64,000 nucleotides of DNA from Sediminibacterium sp. GTDB taxonomy: Bacteria > Bacteroidota > Bacteroidia > Chitinophagales > Chitinophagaceae. A model generated the notes under the pieces. That model saw only the letters and a program-made list of their open reading frames with translations. It was not told the DNA's origin and searched no databases. The translations under genes were made by a program, and so were the position numbers. The DNA lies in assembly GCF_030695065.1 (NCBI RefSeq), contig NZ_JAUYTR010000016.1:186001-250000 (forward strand). The letters are read 5' to 3'. Below, one piece after another: positions 60,854 to 64,000 of this stretch; the first letter of the stretch is position 1; every line of letters starts with the position of its first letter.

Positions 60854-61748
60854 GCGCTTCAATTTTTTCCATAATAAAGGCTTTCAATTGTTCTGCAGTT
60901 TCTTGTTTAAGCCCCTTAATACTTATATCAATATTGTTACTTGATGCCGTATTAATTCTAATAGAAGCTAAACCATATTTTCTGCCTATAGGGCCACTAA
61001 CCAACTCACAATGCTGAACTTTATTGAATGGAATAACATGGGTGGTTTGAAATAGCCAACCTTTTTTGAATTGAATATCTTTTTCTCTAATTGCCCATCC
61101 TTTATTTTTAAAACCAATTTCAACAGCGGCAATCGTGATTGAAATAAGTAGAAGCAGGGTCGCCACCACTAAGTAAATTAACCAAGTAATATGTAATGCG
61201 CTTATGAAAATAAATAGTGTTATCAAGATGGCAAATAAAAAAGTATAAGCAATAAACCAATTAATGTATAATACATTCTTGTATGCCTGTTCTACTGGTT
61301 GTAAAGTAACACGCGCATATTGTGGAATTTCCAAATGCGGAATTTGATTATTTGTATGCCTAATTGGTTCAATTAAGTCCCAAAGATTTCCATATAAGTC
61401 TTCAAATACCGCTACTGTGCCATACTCCTCATGGCTAGGCGTTCTAACTATTTTGATGTCCATATCAATTAGGTTCTGATAATCTCTTTTAAAATCATCA
61501 GTATACAAGAATAAGAAAACTCTTCCCCCTGTTTGATTCCCAATTCTACTCTTTTGCTCACCATTTGCTGCTTTAGCTAATAGTAAACAACATTCATTAG
61601 ACCCCTTCGGTCTTACTTTAACCCAGCGCTTAGTTTCGCTTAAAACGGTGTCTTCAATTAATTCGAAATGTAGTTTCTCTGTATAAAATGCAATGGCTTC
61701 ATCGTAGTCGTCTACAACAATGGCTATATGTGCTAAATGTTGTTTCAT
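60834..61748 (-). CDS. fusion of VOC (glyoxalase-like) domain and YdbS-like bPH2 membrane protein
   Basis: A 304-residue fusion. Residues 1-125 are a complete VOC domain (HLAHIAIVVDDYDEAIAFYTEKL, shortened to AIVVDDYDEAIAFYTEKL; then VFLFLYTDDFKRDYQNL and VFEDLYGNLWDLIEP), with the metal-type His4/Glu positions partly present. Residues 130-304 are YdbS-like: IPQYARVTLQPVEQAYKNVL, two helices (FLFAILITLFIFISAL, IYLVVATLLLLISI), then a bPH2 domain (AIREKDIQFKKGWLF, HVIPFNKVQHCELVSGP). There is no internal Met at the junction, so it is one protein. The role of the fusion is unknown. Confidence 0.82.
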   Translation of the reverse strand: MKQHLAHIAIVVDDYDEAIAFYTEKLHFELIEDTVLSETKRWVKVRPKGSNECCLLLAKAANGEQKSRIGNQTGGRVFLFLYTDDFKRDYQNLIDMDIKIVRTPSHEEYGTVAVFEDLYGNLWDLIEPIRHTNNQIPHLEIPQYARVTLQPVEQAYKNVLYINWFIAYTFLFAILITLFIFISALHITWLIYLVVATLLLLISITIAAVEIGFKNKGWAIREKDIQFKKGWLFQTTHVIPFNKVQHCELVSGPIGRKYGLASIRINTASSNNIDISIKGLKQETAEQLKAFIMEKIEAHEHQQI

Positions 61749-61751
61749 TGG

Positions 61752-62192
61752 TTAAATGCTTCCTTTATATTTTGGATCATAATCTACCATCCATTCAATT
61801 CCATATTTATCTCTAAACATTCCAAAGTAGGAGCCCCATGGACTATCAGAAATAGGCATTTCAACTTGACCGTCTGCAGATAACCCATTAAACAAATGGT
61901 CTGCTTCCTCTTTGCTTTCTGCACTGATAGAGATTTTACTTCTGGTTTCCATCAAATTGTGAACTCCAAGGGCTTCAGGTGTATCACTACCCATTAAAAT
62001 ATCTTTTTTACCAATTGGCAATGCAATGTGCATGATCTTATTTGATTCACTTTCATTGGTGATGCTTCCCTCAAAAGCCATATCCTTAAAACGCATTACC
62101 ATAGCAAACTCACCTCCAAAAACAGATTTATAAAACTGAAATGCTTCTTCTGCATTTCCATTAAAATGAATGTAGGGATTAATTTGTGCCAT
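61752..62192 (-). CDS. PhnB-like VOC family protein
   Basis: A 146-residue stand-alone VOC protein. INPYIHFNGNAEEAFQFYKSVFGGEF is the PhnB-type opening (shown as YIHFNGNAEEAFQFYKSVFG), followed by ILMGSDTPEALGV, SKEEADHLFNGLSADGQVEM and SPWGSYFGMFRDKYGIEWMV. Relatives are poorly characterised; some bind small toxic compounds. It precedes the VOC-PH fusion by three bases, so two VOC domains of different subtypes are co-transcribed. Confidence 0.88.
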   Translation of the reverse strand: MAQINPYIHFNGNAEEAFQFYKSVFGGEFAMVMRFKDMAFEGSITNESESNKIMHIALPIGKKDILMGSDTPEALGVHNLMETRSKISISAESKEEADHLFNGLSADGQVEMPISDSPWGSYFGMFRDKYGIEWMVDYDPKYKGSI

Positions 62193-62219
62193 ATAGCTAA
62201 TTATAAAGTGGTTTTATTT

Positions 62220-63017
62220 TTATTCAGGTTTAGGCCCTTTTGAAACGATTGTTCTCACCAAGCTAGGCAACCATTGTTGTAACCAAACAAAAAATTTACC
62301 ATGTGTTGTGAAAACATAATTTCTTTTTCGCTTGATTATAGCTTTCACCATAACTTTCGCCGCTTTATCTGTTGGCCACATTAATTTAGTTGGACGTGGA
62401 TCTTGACGATCAGGATGCCACTGACCCTCATTATCAACCCTAGCAATTTCCGAAACCACGAAACCAGGATGTAGGGTTGTGCAACTTACACCAGTACCCA
62501 ATAACTCAACTTGTAAGGTTAGTCCTATTGAATGAACTGCAGCTTTTGAAGCACCATATGCTCCAACATATGGATTAGGAAGAAATGCGCCAACGCTACC
62601 CACTAATCCAATACGACCTTTGTTTAATTTCAAGTAGGGGAGTGCATATTTTACTGTTAATGCTAATCCTATCACATTACCTTGTAATTGTCTATTCCAA
62701 TCCTTTGCAGTTAATTTATCTATTGATCCAAAAACGCCAAAACCTGCATTTGCAATCACAATATCAATTCGTCCCCAATAGTTAATGATATGTTGAACTG
62801 CTGTCTCAATTGAATTCTCATCCATAATATCAACAAACACAGCCAATGATTCTCCACCTGATAGATTAATCTCTAGTGCAATTGCATCTAATAATTCTTT
62901 CCGTCTAGCAGAAAGTATCACTTTATAACCCAATCTTGCCCACTCAAAGGCCATTGCTTTACCAATCCCAGAAGAAGCTCCAGTAATCCATACAACTTTG
63001 TCTTTTGTACTTGTCAT
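62220..63017 (-). CDS. short-chain dehydrogenase/reductase
   Basis: A 265-residue classical SDR. The cofactor motif TGASSGIG is at 12-19, NAG at 90-92, the catalytic Ser near 141 (GLVGSVGAF), and Tyr154 with Lys158 in YGASKAAV. SARRKELL after strand 2 suggests NADP(H) preference. A basic C-terminus (KRKRNYVFTTHGKFFVWLQQWLP) may associate with membranes. The substrate is unknown. It lies 27 bases upstream of the PhnB-like gene on the same strand and may be part of that unit. Confidence 0.9.
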   Translation of the reverse strand: MTSTKDKVVWITGASSGIGKAMAFEWARLGYKVILSARRKELLDAIALEINLSGGESLAVFVDIMDENSIETAVQHIINYWGRIDIVIANAGFGVFGSIDKLTAKDWNRQLQGNVIGLALTVKYALPYLKLNKGRIGLVGSVGAFLPNPYVGAYGASKAAVHSIGLTLQVELLGTGVSCTTLHPGFVVSEIARVDNEGQWHPDRQDPRPTKLMWPTDKAAKVMVKAIIKRKRNYVFTTHGKFFVWLQQWLPSLVRTIVSKGPKPE

Positions 63018-63087
63018 TTCAGGTTTAATTTAGTAAAATTATTTGAACTAAAGCTGATGAATAAGACAGATATTAATGGTTGGGCTT

Positions 63088-63909
63088 TTATTTTAGAAAA
63101 TTATTTGTATTTACACGCATAAATTCTGGGGAGCAATCAAAAAAGTAATTAAGTAAATTTAAGTGCCCCGCACCATAAATTATCAGAATCTTATCAGAGG
63201 AATTAACTTCAATCCGCTGTATATTCCTAAAGATTTTTAAATTTCTATTAAACCACCTTCCTGTTTCAAAATCAACCCCAGTAAAATCCTTTTCCTGAGA
63301 CTCATACTTAAAGAGACCTATTAAATAGTTCCCCAAACTTCTTTTTATGTTTATTTCGTCGTTATATTCCCGTAAGGATGCTAAAATTCCAATTGTTTTA
63401 AATTGGGTTGTATTTATAAAACGTTTTGGCTTGTCGGGATTATTTTCAAAATATGCTTCAAATTTTTTAGATTCTATACTGTCTTTTCCATTTAAGATTT
63501 GATTGATTTTGTTATTAAAATTTCCCCATTCATCAACACAGTAAAGCTTCTTCAATCCAAAACGTTTTGCTAATCTAAATCCAATCTGTTCCTCTTCGCT
63601 TCTCTTAAGTTGATAATTACCTGCTAAATATTGTTGAAAAATAGAATCAATTTTCGGCTGTTCTGAAGGTTGTCTTTCAATAATAACAATAGTGGGTTTA
63701 AATCTTGCTATTTTATTCACAATGTCCTCTATTTCATTTTGAAAAACTGGTTCGAGTACATCAATTTGGTCACTCTTGTTAATCTTGTTTACATCTAAAT
63801 TTGGAAAATTAAAATGAAAAACCCCCAATGTCATTACTTCTGTTTTAGAGGATTGAGCAGTTAATGATGAGAAAAAAAGTGCCAACAAAATTGTTAAAAA
63901 TACTTTCAT
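63088..63909 (-). CDS. DUF5694-type secreted protein
   Basis: A 273-residue exported protein with a signal peptide (MKVFLTILLALFFSSLTAQ). VMTLGVFHFNFPNLDVNK, IVDKIARFKPTIVIIE-like NKIARFKPTIVIIERQPSEQ, EEEQIGFRLAKRFGLKKLYC and ILIIYGAGHLNLLNYFF are the DUF5694 pattern. The LGVFHFNFP start, conserved Glu residues and the GAGH near the end recall TraB/TiKi-type putative metal-dependent hydrolases, but no activity is established. It is separated from the SDR by 70 bases and faces the window edge. Confidence 0.75.
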   Translation of the reverse strand: MKVFLTILLALFFSSLTAQSSKTEVMTLGVFHFNFPNLDVNKINKSDQIDVLEPVFQNEIEDIVNKIARFKPTIVIIERQPSEQPKIDSIFQQYLAGNYQLKRSEEEQIGFRLAKRFGLKKLYCVDEWGNFNNKINQILNGKDSIESKKFEAYFENNPDKPKRFINTTQFKTIGILASLREYNDEINIKRSLGNYLIGLFKYESQEKDFTGVDFETGRWFNRNLKIFRNIQRIEVNSSDKILIIYGAGHLNLLNYFFDCSPEFMRVNTNNFLK

Positions 63910-64000
63910 AATATTAAGTTATTATTATAGTACGATCAACAATTCATAAATGTTACACTATATAACTGAATCTAAATTTTTCGCCTATATAGTTAGATGC
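63910..64000. other. right-edge intergenic sequence
   Basis: AT-rich sequence upstream of the DUF5694 gene; no further gene start or clear promoter box is seen before the window ends. Confidence 0.6.

Noticed and set aside
63957-63993. Inverted ACTATATA/TATATAGT near the right edge
   Set aside because: Short, A/T-only and common by chance at this composition.
1-64000. CRISPR arrays, tRNA or rRNA genes, insertion sequences, prophage or integron genes
   Set aside because: Intergenic regions were read on both strands; no regular repeat-spacer pattern, cloverleaf, transposase or integrase was found.

Overview
The window is a compact, AT-rich chromosomal segment from a member of the phylum Bacteroidota, most likely a Chitinophagales/Chitinophagaceae bacterium (Sediminibacterium-like; the genus is an inference). 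Supporting signs are TAnnTTTG -7 promoter boxes, several with a TTG -33 box about 20 bases upstream, and little or no Shine-Dalgarno sequence before starts. Gene content agrees: a bacillithiol deacetylase with a bacilliredoxin, DUF3810, a short arginine decarboxylase, TonB-type and OMP_b-brl outer-membrane proteins, and a TPR histidine kinase. About 57 protein genes are supported. No rRNA, tRNA, CRISPR array, insertion sequence or prophage was recognised, and no gene-free stretch exceeds 300 bases (the longest is 235, at 15116-15350).

Layout. 1-5.4 kb: 5' part of kynureninase (minus strand), a secreted S9 dipeptidyl peptidase, glutaryl-CoA dehydrogenase, shikimate kinase and a DUF423 membrane protein. 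5.4-8.8 kb: ftsK and a LolA-like carrier. 8.8-15.1 kb: a CBM48-esterase coupled to a GH29 fucosidase, then a minus-strand rnz - TPR histidine kinase - LuxR response regulator operon. 15.3-20.4 kb: rpsO, pnp, prmA, plsY and an M48 lipoprotein protease. 20.4-27.2 kb: an OmdA-type protein, an ABC-F ATPase, a DUF3347 lipoprotein, a TonB-dependent receptor and an unrecognised secreted protein. 27.3-30.6 kb: the translation cluster thrS-infC-rpmI-rplT, with a structured leader before rpmI. 30.7-34.1 kb: arginine decarboxylase, an NTF2-like protein, and an ECF sigma factor with a four-helix membrane partner. 34.2-40.1 kb: Hsp20, bacilliredoxin, lgt, an outer-membrane barrel, YajQ and rpmE type B with its own leader. 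40.1-44.8 kb: bshB1, aguB, aguA, then minus-strand accD-smpB-methyltransferase. 44.8-54.1 kb (minus): a glycosyltransferase-phosphatase fusion, fructose-bisphosphate aldolase, a metal-receptor-fold protein, threonine synthase, LysR, cystathionine beta-synthase, an acyltransferase and the yceD-rpmF-plsX operon. 54.2-64 kb: DUF3810, TspO, dcd, a phosphopantetheinyl transferase, a kinase-like-fold protein coupled to DUF2130, bacterial PH-domain proteins (one fused to a VOC domain), a PhnB-like protein, an SDR and DUF5694.

How genes work together. Arginine decarboxylase plus AguA and AguB form a complete arginine-to-putrescine route split over two loci. BshB1 and the bacilliredoxin imply bacillithiol thiol chemistry. 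PlsX, PlsY and a PlsC-like enzyme cover early phospholipid synthesis. FtsK, LolA, Lgt and the barrels serve envelope and division.

Best leads: (1) a glucosyl-3-phosphoglycerate-synthase-like enzyme fused to a SerB-like HAD phosphatase (44785-46158), a possible one-polypeptide route to glucosylglycerate; (2) the rpmI-rplT leader with two mutually exclusive helices plus a start-proximal hairpin, and a sequence block it shares with the rpmE leader; (3) a protein-kinase-like-fold protein translationally coupled to a DUF2130 protein; (4) a VOC domain fused to a YdbS-like PH membrane protein.
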